Notes under the pieces: generated by a model
Told to the model about the DNA's origin: nothing
Seen by the model: only the letters and a program-made list of their open reading frames with translations
The model's database searches: none
In this document: positions 1 through 8,843 of the stretch, piece by piece
Layout: every line of letters begins with the position of its first letter
Numbering within the stretch: the stretch's first letter is position 1
Assembly: GCA_044223995.1 (NCBI GenBank)
Contig: JBGALE010000010.1
Location: 62,001 to 126,000, forward strand
Direction: 5' to 3'
Length of the DNA stretch: 64,000 nucleotides
Source: JACMLD01 sp044223995
GTDB lineage: Bacteria > Bacteroidota > Bacteroidia > Chitinophagales > Chitinophagaceae
Translations under genes and position numbers: made by a program

Positions 1-42
1 CAGCAATGCCGCAGAAAGAAATTTATGAGTGATTGTTTTCAT
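1..42 (-). CDS. Start of an exported protein, cut by window edge
   Basis: Only the first 14 codons lie in the window. They read MKTITHKFLSAALL, a positively charged start followed by a hydrophobic run, which fits a signal peptide or lipoprotein leader. The start codon lies 29 bases beyond the stop of the SusD-like gene on the same strand, so it is probably the third gene of the SusC/SusD operon. Such third genes often encode a surface glycan- or substrate-binding lipoprotein or a secreted enzyme, but nothing seen here decides between these. Confidence 0.7.
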   Translation of the reverse strand, partial: MKTITHKFLSAALL

Positions 43-71
43 GTTTCAAACAATTTAAGTGTTGGTAATAA

Positions 72-1583
72 TTAGTTTACGTCCCAGAAAATCTTTGTTG
101 TAAAAGCATTGATAGTTCCCTGTGCTTGTACATTGGCTGTATTGGAAGCCTCTTCTGTGATCGGGTAGAGCAAACGTACGGGCGGTGTTGGGGTAGACGC
201 CTGTGTGGAAATAGGAACGTTTGGAATACCTGATTTACGGAAATCAGCCCATGCTTCTACACCTGTGTAGTTCAGCATCGCCAACCATTTCTGGGTTAGG
301 ATTAACTGCAGTTTGTTTGTTGCAGCAGTATAATCTGTCAATACATTACCATTTGTCAGTAAAGTAGTAGCAGCGGCAGCTGAAGTACCCGTGATACGGA
401 AAGATTCCTTCACACCCTGCTCATAATATTCCTGGGCAGTTTTTGGTAAATTAACTGCAGGCCATTTCTCTTTTGCTTCTGCCATCAGGAACTGTGCCTC
501 TGCTGATGTTACCACCACCATGGGAAGGTTCTGAATACCCCTGATTACCTGGTGCGGACCGGGAGGACAGGTTTGCTCAGCCACGTATGTGCTGTTATTG
601 GTACCAAAGGGAACACCGATATAGTTGGCGCTGTTGCTTACCAGTAACCCGGTTCCGGGTTTATCGGGGTTTTCACCACCCTTTGGATACATCACCTGTT
701 TCATACGGAATGTATCACCAGTAGATTTCATGGTGTTTACCAGCAGGGCTGTCATGCGGATAAAACGGTTGTTTTGGTTACCATTCTGATCCCAACCGTA
801 GCTGGCATAGAAAGGATTGATTTTACCGGCAGTCCCTGCAACGAAACCAGGCTGGCTCAAAGCATCTTCCCCAGCTTGCAAAAGCCCACTTCCTTCTGCA
901 ACAATTTTGTTGATTTCAGGAATGATGTAGGTATCACGACCGGGCATATAGCTCTGGCGCATCAGGATACGCATTTTTATCGTGTTGGCAAGCCTTACCC
1001 ACTGTGCTTTGTTTCCTTTGAAGAAGATATCATAAGAAACTGATGTTGGCGGGGTGGATGCTTTAATCATCGTAATCGCCGTGTCAATTTTCTTGATCAA
1101 ATCTTCATAGATAAACTTGGCATCGTCGAATGTAGGTTCGAGCACTGCAGTTCCTTTAAATGCTGTTGTATAGGGTGCATTGCCATAAAAATCCACTACT
1201 TGCTGCATCACCAATGCCTGCATTACCTTGGCATAACCTGCCAGGTAACTGTTCTTTGCAGTTGCATTGTCAATCACAAACTGGTAATCGTACATGTTGT
1301 CGTAAAAACCATCCCAGAAGTTAAAGTTGGTATTGGTAAATACGTATGTGTGTGTGGGCACGTCTGTAATAAAACTGCTGGACTGTGTCCACAATCCACC
1401 CCAGAACGAACCTAATTGATGTGGCCCGAGGTTATTGGCCGTGCTGTTCAGTGCATTGGCAAACACCAATTCGGGGGTAGTTGACGTAGGGGTGTTCGGG
1501 TTTTTATTCACATCCAGCCAGCTCTTTTTACAACTGCTGAACAGGACCAACCCTGCTGCTATTATGATGAATACTTTTTTCAT
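72..1583 (-). CDS. SusD/RagB-family outer-membrane lipoprotein
   Basis: This is a 503-residue surface lipoprotein that captures substrate and acts as a lid on its SusC partner. The leader ends in a lipobox (LFSSC, Cys18), followed by WLDVNKNPN, the usual start of the SusD-like_2 subgroup. The rest is the long helical, TPR-like SusD fold, with the typical C-terminal stretch AWADFRKSGIPNVP. It follows susC by 38 bases and is clearly co-transcribed. No enzyme or sulfatase that would reveal the substrate is visible. SusD-like_2 pairs are not always for glycans, and peptide uptake is possible. Confidence 0.93.
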   Translation of the reverse strand: MKKVFIIIAAGLVLFSSCKKSWLDVNKNPNTPTSTTPELVFANALNSTANNLGPHQLGSFWGGLWTQSSSFITDVPTHTYVFTNTNFNFWDGFYDNMYDYQFVIDNATAKNSYLAGYAKVMQALVMQQVVDFYGNAPYTTAFKGTAVLEPTFDDAKFIYEDLIKKIDTAITMIKASTPPTSVSYDIFFKGNKAQWVRLANTIKMRILMRQSYMPGRDTYIIPEINKIVAEGSGLLQAGEDALSQPGFVAGTAGKINPFYASYGWDQNGNQNNRFIRMTALLVNTMKSTGDTFRMKQVMYPKGGENPDKPGTGLLVSNSANYIGVPFGTNNSTYVAEQTCPPGPHQVIRGIQNLPMVVVTSAEAQFLMAEAKEKWPAVNLPKTAQEYYEQGVKESFRITGTSAAAATTLLTNGNVLTDYTAATNKLQLILTQKWLAMLNYTGVEAWADFRKSGIPNVPISTQASTPTPPVRLLYPITEEASNTANVQAQGTINAFTTKIFWDVN

Positions 1584-1621
1584 TGTTTCTTAATTTTTGT
1601 TAATCACAATCGGGTTTCAAA

Positions 1622-4600
1622 TTAGAATGTAATGTTGATGCTTCCACCATATTGACGAGTGGGAGGTGTTTGATCAATGGTGTTCAAACCCTGTCCATTA
1701 CCGGTTGTGAAACTAAATTCCGGATCGGTATACCAGTTGTTCTTCGGCAGCAAGGTAATCAGGTTACGGCCGATTGCGCTAATGGTCACGCCTTTGATAA
1801 ATTTGGTCTTATTTAATAATGATTGTGGCAGGTTATAAGAAATGCTTACATCTCTCAATTTCCAGAATGCACCGGAAGTGATATAGTTTTCAGCAATATT
1901 CCTGTAATAATCTACCCATACAGTATAGAAACCATTTTTAGTAGCAAGGTCTGTATTCGGAACAAATTTACCGGTACCATCATCATAAGCAGAATTGGGG
2001 AACACGAAGTTTGTTCTGTCATACAAAGTAGTTACATAAGCACTTCCGGTAAAGGTCATATCGCGACCGATATTGTGGAATACCACGTAACCGCCACGGT
2101 ATTCAGCATTGGCGCTGAAAGTAAAGTTTTTGTACTTGAAAGTAGTACCTACACCCAACTGGTGTTTGGGGCGTGAACCACCGTAACCTGCAATGGGTCC
2201 CTGTAATGGATAACCATCAGAGTTTACAATTACCCTGCCGGTAGCCGGGTCACGCTGGTAAGAAGTACCAGAGATGTAAGGGAATGGCTTACCTACTTCT
2301 GCACGGCTGAAGGCAATCGTACCGATGGTAGCGAGGTTTACGTTCTGTAAGCCTTTATAAATTTCCACCACTTTATTGTCGTTGTATGAATATTTCACAC
2401 TTATATCCCAGTTCATTGTTGAAGACTTAATGGGCGTTACGCGAAGATCTGCCTCATAACCCCAGTTGTCAACACGACCAGCATTAATCAGGGCCTGGGA
2501 GAAACCAGTCGTTCTTGAAATAGTGATGGGGATAATCTGACCTTTTGAAATTTGTTTGAATGCAGTTACATCCAAATAAATACGGTTTTTCAGAAATCCG
2601 ATTTCAGCACCAGCTTCGTAAGAAGTTACAAACTCAGGTTTCAGGTTTGCATCAGGATAGCGATCGCCTACTGTTGCACCTGCAAGGCTTCCATAAGGGA
2701 AACCACCACCTAAGTTATAAGTAAGGTCAAGGCTGTATGGATCGAGGTTATCGTTACCATTTTTGTTGGCAGCAGCTCTTACCTTTAAATAGCTCAGCAC
2801 ATTGTTTTGGAGTGAAGGGATAGCTTCGCTCAATACAAGGGAGATATCAGCTCCATAATATGGATACTGGTACAGGCTCTTTTCCCTTCCTTCTTTGTAG
2901 AACAGGGAAGAACCATCCAAACGTCCTGAAGCATGCAAGTAGAGGTAATCATTGTATCCAACAGTAAGGTCACCATAGTAACCATATTTTTTCAACAATG
3001 AAACGCTTTCACCACCACCTAATTCACCGGTACGGTTAGCAACGTTGTAAGTTTCGGGGATAACCACGGAACCAGAACTGATGTTAACTGTTTTTGCACG
3101 GCGGATTTGAATGTTGCTACCAACAGTTGCCTTTACGTTGAACTTACCGAAGTCTTTCACACCTGTTACAAAGAAGTCGTTGTTCAAACGGTTGCCATAG
3201 CTGGATTGGTCAAATACACCACCAGCGATGTCGGTGGCACGTGCGATACCATTATAGTCATTGGGGAATGGAGCCGGAACAAATGCAGAGTGCTTCGCCC
3301 AGTCAGTAAATTCGAATTTACCAGTCCATGATTTATAAAATGAGTTGGTATTTGCCACACCCAGCCTTTCTGTTACAGTCAGCCAGTTGGTAGCACGGTA
3401 AGCCAATTCAAGGTTTCCATTAAAATAAGAGTTGCCATAGTTCTGCCTGTTATTATCCAGGTTGAAGAATGGATTCTCATAATAATCATTGAAATAACCA
3501 TTGGGGTTGGCAAATTTATTATTCTGCCAGTCTTTTAATTGTGACAGCGGAATATTTGAAGCTACGTTGATAGCATTGAAATAAAAGTTAGTAGTAGTTC
3601 TGTCAAACCTGTCCTGAACATAGTTGGCAACAAAAGATGCAGTGAATTTGCCAAACTCTTTTGTAGCACTCAGACGCGCACCTGTACGGCCACTCCTGTC
3701 TTTCGGTACTATACCAGTTGTAACGGCATTTTGGAATGACATATAGAACCGGCTGGTCTGGTCACCACCTGAAATAGAGATGTCATTGATGTTGGAAAGA
3801 CCAGTATCCCATATTCTTGCCCTTTCGCCTGGAATATTAGCATAAGGAACAACAAACGTGCTTCCATCTTCTAAAGTGCGTCCCAGGGGGCGCATACTTC
3901 CATCATATTTATCACCGTACTGCTGGTTCTCAAAAGTTCTGTAGTTACCAGTGGGATCAAGACCACCGTAGTTAGAACCCTGTCCGTAAGTTGTCTGGAA
4001 CTTTGGCAGGAATGACAATTGCTCAGCGTTTACTGTGCTGGTCAACTGTATGGTTGGTTTTGTTTTACCACCTCTTTTGGTAGTAATAACCACCGCACCG
4101 TTTACACCATCAGAACCATACAACGTTGCTGCCTGTCCACCTTTCAGGATGGTCACTTCAGCAATATCATTGGGGTTGATGTAAGAAAGTGTGTTGGATG
4201 GAACCGGGACACCATCAAGTACAATCAATGCCTGGTTGTTACCCAGGATAGAACGGTTACCACGCAATACCACGCGAACCTGTGGGTCCACACTGTTGTT
4301 TACGTTACCAATAGAAAGACCCGATACTTTACCGGAAAGCGCCTGAGCAAGCTGGGGCGACTTGCCGTTTGTAATCTCATCATTCTTTACAGTTGCTGTA
4401 CCATAGCCAATCTCTTTCGGGCGGCGTTTGATACCAATTGCAGATACCACCACCACTTCTTTCAACTCTTCGTTTTTGGTGGTCAATGCAACTGTTTGAA
4501 ATCCGACAGTGGGAGTCACAACACGTGTGTTGAAACCAACTGCGGTGAAGGATAATTCAGAACCCTCCTTGATTTTAATGGTAAAAAAACCGTTGATGTC

Positions 4601-4759
4601 GGCTTTAACGGCGTTTTTTGTCCCTACTTCTGTAACGGTGGCGCCGGAAACACCTTCGCCTTTTTCGTCTTTAATTTGACCACTTACAGCGCGGGTTTGT
4701 GCAGATGCCGTATATGCAAACAGCACCAGCACTGCTAACAGTGATAGAAGTTTTCTCAT
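1622..4759 (-). CDS. SusC/RagA-family TonB-linked outer-membrane transporter
   Basis: This 1045-residue TonB-dependent transporter has a signal peptide ending near residue 20 (AYTASAQ). A carboxypeptidase-D regulatory-like domain follows at about 23-95. The SusC plug comes next (about 105-230, with QALSGKVSGLSIG and IVLDGVPVPSN), then a 22-strand-type barrel ending in an aromatic C-terminus (GGSINITF). The length is normal for the family. It imports the substrate captured by the SusD-like partner just downstream. The start codon is supported by the signal peptide. A candidate promoter lies 35-68 bases upstream, and no sigma/anti-sigma pair is adjacent to suggest trans-envelope signalling. Confidence 0.95.
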   Translation of the reverse strand: MRKLLSLLAVLVLFAYTASAQTRAVSGQIKDEKGEGVSGATVTEVGTKNAVKADINGFFTIKIKEGSELSFTAVGFNTRVVTPTVGFQTVALTTKNEELKEVVVVSAIGIKRRPKEIGYGTATVKNDEITNGKSPQLAQALSGKVSGLSIGNVNNSVDPQVRVVLRGNRSILGNNQALIVLDGVPVPSNTLSYINPNDIAEVTILKGGQAATLYGSDGVNGAVVITTKRGGKTKPTIQLTSTVNAEQLSFLPKFQTTYGQGSNYGGLDPTGNYRTFENQQYGDKYDGSMRPLGRTLEDGSTFVVPYANIPGERARIWDTGLSNINDISISGGDQTSRFYMSFQNAVTTGIVPKDRSGRTGARLSATKEFGKFTASFVANYVQDRFDRTTTNFYFNAINVASNIPLSQLKDWQNNKFANPNGYFNDYYENPFFNLDNNRQNYGNSYFNGNLELAYRATNWLTVTERLGVANTNSFYKSWTGKFEFTDWAKHSAFVPAPFPNDYNGIARATDIAGGVFDQSSYGNRLNNDFFVTGVKDFGKFNVKATVGSNIQIRRAKTVNISSGSVVIPETYNVANRTGELGGGESVSLLKKYGYYGDLTVGYNDYLYLHASGRLDGSSLFYKEGREKSLYQYPYYGADISLVLSEAIPSLQNNVLSYLKVRAAANKNGNDNLDPYSLDLTYNLGGGFPYGSLAGATVGDRYPDANLKPEFVTSYEAGAEIGFLKNRIYLDVTAFKQISKGQIIPITISRTTGFSQALINAGRVDNWGYEADLRVTPIKSSTMNWDISVKYSYNDNKVVEIYKGLQNVNLATIGTIAFSRAEVGKPFPYISGTSYQRDPATGRVIVNSDGYPLQGPIAGYGGSRPKHQLGVGTTFKYKNFTFSANAEYRGGYVVFHNIGRDMTFTGSAYVTTLYDRTNFVFPNSAYDDGTGKFVPNTDLATKNGFYTVWVDYYRNIAENYITSGAFWKLRDVSISYNLPQSLLNKTKFIKGVTISAIGRNLITLLPKNNWYTDPEFSFTTGNGQGLNTIDQTPPTRQYGGSINITF

Positions 4760-4793
4760 GTTCAGTTTAGTTTATGTTATTTTTTGAGAGGGG

Positions 4794-4827
4794 TAAAAAT
4801 AGGAGAACTTTTGTCTTTAGCCAAAAA
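4794..4827 (-). promoter_or_regulatory. Candidate promoter of the SusC/SusD operon
   Basis: Read on the minus strand, TTTTTGG is followed after 19 bases by TATTTTTA. This resembles the Bacteroidota sigma-70-type pattern (TTTG, about 19 bases, TAnnTTTG) with one mismatch in the downstream box. The start codon of susC lies about 35 bases further on. Position and spacing are seen directly; use as a promoter is inferred. Confidence 0.5.
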
Positions 4828-4916
4828 GATGTTAAAAAACTACTTGTTAACCTAATTTAACCTTCGCTTAATGACAAGATTAAAATTCAGTTAGCTGCAA
4901 CTTTCCATTAAAATTT

Positions 4917-6998
4917 CTAAAAGATAACCTGGGCCTGCAGGGCGATGTCAGATTTATGGTTTCCGGGTGCTTCCGAGAGGCCGGAGCCGCTGGCATTCCT
5001 GTCCAAAAGCACTGATTGCGACCATTTTAACCACCAGTCAATACGTAGCTTTTTTCCCACATTTTGTTTTTGGTTGTAATGTGTTTTCAATTGCAGGTTA
5101 ACATAGTATCTCCATTCACGACCGTAAAAAAAGGGTATAGCAATGCGGTATAACAAGTCTTTCTCATAACTGTATATTCTCGAATTAAATCCGCCCGTCT
5201 CTGCATATTGAATACGCATATTGGCCGACCACGATTTCATGCCTGGCTCAAAGGAACATTCAGCATAACCCAGTAACCCGTCTTCCCTTTCAGGGCCTTT
5301 TTTATCATACCATATTAGTTCCAGCCGCTGGCCGAAAGACCAGGGACCGGGCGGTTGCCAGTTGAGCTGCACCCTCAAGTCCTGGCGCGTTACAGGGCCG
5401 GCTCCATTCAGCACTAAATGTTCTGAAGATCGGTTGAAATCCTTCGTTTCACTCCGGTAACGGGCGTACCATTCCACAGATTTTCCAGGCGTGTAAGTAA
5501 ACTGTACCAGGTACTCATTTCCATACGAAGGTGCATCCACCCGGTATTTAAGCCAGGGGAAATGGAAAACATCGGCATAGGCATCAATCCGCAGGTTGTT
5601 CACCGGCCGAAAGCGGCCGCCCAAATAAAGACCCGATTCATTTACCGGGTTGGTATTTTCTGTAAAAGCATTGGCATTAAAGGCCTGGTATGCTTTATCA
5701 ATCCTACGGTACAATAGTGAAATATCCACTCCCGGCGCAGCAGATAGTAATAACCCATGCACCATTGCCTTATTGAGCTGATCGTCGGTGGCAGCTTCTC
5801 CAAAAAAATACAGGTTGCGAAAGCTGTACTTGTAGTCAATACTCGCATTGATAAGCTTATTTCCATTCAGTGAAAAAAGATCGTAAGGCTGACCAGACAC
5901 CCTGAATGGCCGGGAGAATTGATGGTGAATTATATTAACACCAATATACACCTTCGGGAAGGTATACGCGAAATGTGCTCCGCTGGTAAATTGTTCAAGG
6001 TTATTGCAATCACCACTTTCACTTTGTGTCCTGTGATAACCATCCGTTTTCAAAGAGCTGACATACCATTGTCCATTGGATGTATCTCTTACCTGGTGGC
6101 TGCTCAGCCTGCGTAGTGAAGCAAAGAATGTTAGTTCCCATTTATTTTTTCCAATGGTAATTCCTGCTCCCCGGTGAAAATTAAACTCACCGGCAGAAGT
6201 ATATGGACGTAGTGTTCCTGCTGCCCTGTTTATCATCAATGCATCTGCATTTTTTCCGAAGGCAAGCGACTGCCACTGGATCAGCCCCTGTCCCATATTA
6301 ACGGTATAATCTCCCAATGCCAGTGTTTTTATCAAACCAATCTTCACAGCGTACAGGTGAAAGGAATAAAAATCAAATCCCCATCGCTGATTACCTTTAA
6401 AAAATGGCTCTCCCGGGTCTTTGTCTGCTGTGATTCCCCATTGTAACAGTTGTTTGTAGTTATACCGGTACCGCAAAAACATGCCACTGCTCCCTCCCTG
6501 GTAATATTGATTGTTGCTGTTGGATGGAGTATTATATCCTTTTTGTTTTTCGATTTGCCTGCTGTACCTAAATAACAGGGATTGCTCGCCGCCCATCCAG
6601 CGTTTGCTTAATTTCTCCCGCAAACTGCTATTGTCTGCTACAGTGCAGTAAGGCAGCAGGATTTGTATCAAAGAAACATCCCAGCCGGGAATGGCCTGTA
6701 ATTCATATATACTCACCAGTTTTCCCAATAGCTGCCGGTAGCGCAGGAAGTTGTCTACCTGTACCGGTGATAAAAGTTGAAGTGTGTTTAATTCGTCGGC
6801 ACTTGCCTCATTAAGGTTAATAGGGTGGCGCCGGTAATAAACCCGTTCCTGTATGGCAGCGTCATCTTCTGTCACAGATTCACTTTTCCCGGAAATATAT
6901 TCCAGTTGTTCTTCGGTAACGGTATTTGTCTTTTCTCTTTCCTGCGCAGCAATAGTCCCGCAGCAAAGAATAGCAAGGGGTACAAATAAATGTCGCAT
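4917..6998 (-). CDS. Exported helix-hairpin-helix protein with predicted beta-barrel
   Basis: This is a 693-residue exported protein with a signal peptide of about 18 residues (CCGTIAAQ). A helix-hairpin-helix region lies at about 58-110 (NLNEASADELNTLQLL, then LQAIPGWD), as in ComEA-type domains. The remaining 550 residues alternate polar and aromatic residues and end in ALQAQVIF, which looks like an outer-membrane barrel with a terminal aromatic residue. Its start overlaps the stop of the upstream gene by one base (TAATG), so the two are translationally coupled. The family is widespread in Bacteroidota without a known function. An HhH domain normally binds DNA, so its place in the envelope is odd. 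Confidence 0.75.
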   Translation of the reverse strand: MRHLFVPLAILCCGTIAAQEREKTNTVTEEQLEYISGKSESVTEDDAAIQERVYYRRHPINLNEASADELNTLQLLSPVQVDNFLRYRQLLGKLVSIYELQAIPGWDVSLIQILLPYCTVADNSSLREKLSKRWMGGEQSLLFRYSRQIEKQKGYNTPSNSNNQYYQGGSSGMFLRYRYNYKQLLQWGITADKDPGEPFFKGNQRWGFDFYSFHLYAVKIGLIKTLALGDYTVNMGQGLIQWQSLAFGKNADALMINRAAGTLRPYTSAGEFNFHRGAGITIGKNKWELTFFASLRRLSSHQVRDTSNGQWYVSSLKTDGYHRTQSESGDCNNLEQFTSGAHFAYTFPKVYIGVNIIHHQFSRPFRVSGQPYDLFSLNGNKLINASIDYKYSFRNLYFFGEAATDDQLNKAMVHGLLLSAAPGVDISLLYRRIDKAYQAFNANAFTENTNPVNESGLYLGGRFRPVNNLRIDAYADVFHFPWLKYRVDAPSYGNEYLVQFTYTPGKSVEWYARYRSETKDFNRSSEHLVLNGAGPVTRQDLRVQLNWQPPGPWSFGQRLELIWYDKKGPEREDGLLGYAECSFEPGMKSWSANMRIQYAETGGFNSRIYSYEKDLLYRIAIPFFYGREWRYYVNLQLKTHYNQKQNVGKKLRIDWWLKWSQSVLLDRNASGSGLSEAPGNHKSDIALQAQVIF

Positions 6999-7822
6999 TA
7001 CTCTTCTTCTTTTTTCTTTTTCTTCTTTAAATCAAACATCAATTGCAGCGCAGGTGTAAAACCAAGTTGCGGATGATAATTACTGATCACATCGATGCGG
7101 TTTGTCTTCCACATAATGCCAAAGCCCGCATAATAACCATTGTTGCCGGTGGTAACGCCTGCTCCCACTGCAAGGTGTTCTGTGTAGAGATACTGCATAC
7201 TGATGGTTGCGTTAACCGGCTGCTGCTCTTCTTTGGCAATAATGGAACTGATAAAAAATTTATCCGATGCTTCATAGCCAATACCCCAGGAATACAGGAA
7301 GGGGAGTTTTTCCTGTGCGATTTTTCCGCCTGCAGGATTGTATATATGCACACCCGTGTGCAGCGACGGCGTAATATGCCATATTGTTCCCAGTTCTGCA
7401 GTGACCGTTCCCCCGCTGCCATACCCGGCGAGGCGAATACTATTATAATTGATACGGATGCCAATGTCAACATCGTCATTGAGCCTTCTTCCGTATCCTA
7501 TCCCGATTTGCGACGCAGAAAATAGTGCGGCACCAAAATAATCCACGGTGATTCCCACACCACCTGTACTGACAGGAACTGCAACAATGGCTTTGAAATG
7601 ATTCATTTCCTTCAGGAGAAACCTTCTCTCCCCGTAAACGCCTGCAACAGGCACTTCTAACCTGGCAAGACTTGCTTCGTTGAGAGCAGGGGAAAATGCA
7701 TCTGTAAAATGAAGGGAATAAACGCCTGAACCGGAGTAGGGTTCAGACAATGATGACCGGGTAACCTGCGCAACGGCAGGATGTACTGCCAGTAGCAGCA
7801 TCATAGGGATTGCTTTTATCAT
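6998..7822 (-). CDS. Predicted outer-membrane barrel protein, PorV/FadL-like pattern
   Basis: This 274-residue protein has a signal peptide (LLLAVHPAVAQ). The mature part is rich in glycine and alternating hydrophobic strands, for example VGAGVTTGNNGYYAGFGIMW, which fits a small barrel. The N-terminal part of the mature chain (DAFSPALNEASLARL) resembles the PorV/PorQ group of outer-membrane proteins, but I cannot assign it firmly. It ends in a charged tail of lysines and glutamates from an A-rich tract. It is the first gene of a two-gene operon with the HhH barrel protein and is divergent from folD. Confidence 0.6.
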   Translation of the reverse strand: MIKAIPMMLLLAVHPAVAQVTRSSLSEPYSGSGVYSLHFTDAFSPALNEASLARLEVPVAGVYGERRFLLKEMNHFKAIVAVPVSTGGVGITVDYFGAALFSASQIGIGYGRRLNDDVDIGIRINYNSIRLAGYGSGGTVTAELGTIWHITPSLHTGVHIYNPAGGKIAQEKLPFLYSWGIGYEASDKFFISSIIAKEEQQPVNATISMQYLYTEHLAVGAGVTTGNNGYYAGFGIMWKTNRIDVISNYHPQLGFTPALQLMFDLKKKKKKEEE

Positions 7823-7906
7823 AAGGTCAGTTAGGTTCTATAAGTTACAGTGTTTTTTATTCAGGAAAATATTTTTAATAAGATTTTTCCGCAATTAACC
7901 GCCCCT

Positions 7907-7914
7907 TACCTTTG
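7907..7914 (+). promoter_or_regulatory. -7 box of folD, leaderless-type spacing
   Basis: TACCTTTG fits the Bacteroidota -7 consensus TAnnTTTG exactly and ends only 4 bases before the ATG of folD. Transcription would then begin at or next to the start codon, giving a leaderless or nearly leaderless mRNA. No clear TTTG -33 box is seen at the expected distance, which lowers confidence. Confidence 0.5.
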
Positions 7915-7918
7915 CGCC

Positions 7919-8794
7919 ATGCAAATTCTGGACGGACAACAAACATCGAAAGCCATTAGGGACGAGTTGAAAATTAAAGTAGCGCAACTTAATACAGAAG
8001 GAAAGAAAATACCCCACCTCGCCGCGGTGCTGGTAGGTAATAATGGAGCGAGTGAAACTTATGTGGCTGCGAAAGTAAAAGCCTGCGCTGAAATTGGTTT
8101 CAAATCATCCCTTATTCGCCTGGAGGATACAATCACAGAAAACAAGTTGCTCAATACAATTGAAGAACTCAACAATGATCCGGACATCGACGGCATCCTT
8201 GTGCAATTGCCTTTGCCCAAACATATCTCTGATGAAAAAGTAATTAACACCATTCAGCCGCAAAAAGATGTGGACGGTTTTCACCCGGTAAGTGTTGGCC
8301 GTATGGTACAGGGCCTGCCTACTTTTGTTCCGGCCACGCCCTATGGCATCATGCTGATGCTGGAACATTATAAGATAGATACACGTGGTATGCACGCTGT
8401 TGTCGTTGGCAGAAGTAATATTGTTGGCAGGCCTATCAGTATTTTATTAAGCGGTAACAGTAACCCGGGAAATTGTACTGTTACCATTTGTCATTCCCAT
8501 ACCCGCAACCTGGTGGAACTTTGTCAGCATGCCGATATCATTGTTGCGGCATTGGGTAAACCAGAATTTGTAAAAGCGGATATGGTAAAAAATGGTGCCA
8601 TAGTAATTGATGTAGGCATCACGAGGGTTCCCGATGCATCCAAAAAAAGTGGATTCGCACTAAAGGGCGATGTTGACTATGCATCCGTTGCCCCGAAATG
8701 CAGTTTTATCACACCGGTCCCCGGTGGAGTTGGTCCTATGACCATAGCTGCATTAATGAAGAACACGTTCAGGGCCTGCATGGAAAATAACTGA
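7919..8794 (+). CDS. folD: Methylene-THF dehydrogenase / cyclohydrolase FolD
   Basis: FolD is the cytoplasmic bifunctional enzyme that interconverts 5,10-methylene- and 10-formyl-tetrahydrofolate for purine and formyl-Met synthesis. At 291 residues it has normal length. Visible motifs are the catalytic-lysine region YVAAKVKACAEIG, the family signature VQLPLPKHI, DVDGFHPVSVGRM, the Rossmann loop VVVGRSNIVGRPI, and the C-terminal FITPVPGGVGPMTIAAL. An in-frame ATG at 7850 would add 23 residues not found in the family. The start at 7919 fits both homology (MQILDGQ) and the promoter box just upstream. Confidence 0.97.
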   Translation: MQILDGQQTSKAIRDELKIKVAQLNTEGKKIPHLAAVLVGNNGASETYVAAKVKACAEIGFKSSLIRLEDTITENKLLNTIEELNNDPDIDGILVQLPLPKHISDEKVINTIQPQKDVDGFHPVSVGRMVQGLPTFVPATPYGIMLMLEHYKIDTRGMHAVVVGRSNIVGRPISILLSGNSNPGNCTVTICHSHTRNLVELCQHADIIVAALGKPEFVKADMVKNGAIVIDVGITRVPDASKKSGFALKGDVDYASVAPKCSFITPVPGGVGPMTIAALMKNTFRACMENN

Positions 8795-8843
8795 TGCATC
8801 TGCAGAAACTGTTATTTCTGCCTGCCTCAATAATAAATGTATT

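Noticed and set aside
4019..4555. Antisense frame (178 codons) inside susC
   Set aside because: It lies opposite the conserved plug domain and has no signal or domain of its own.
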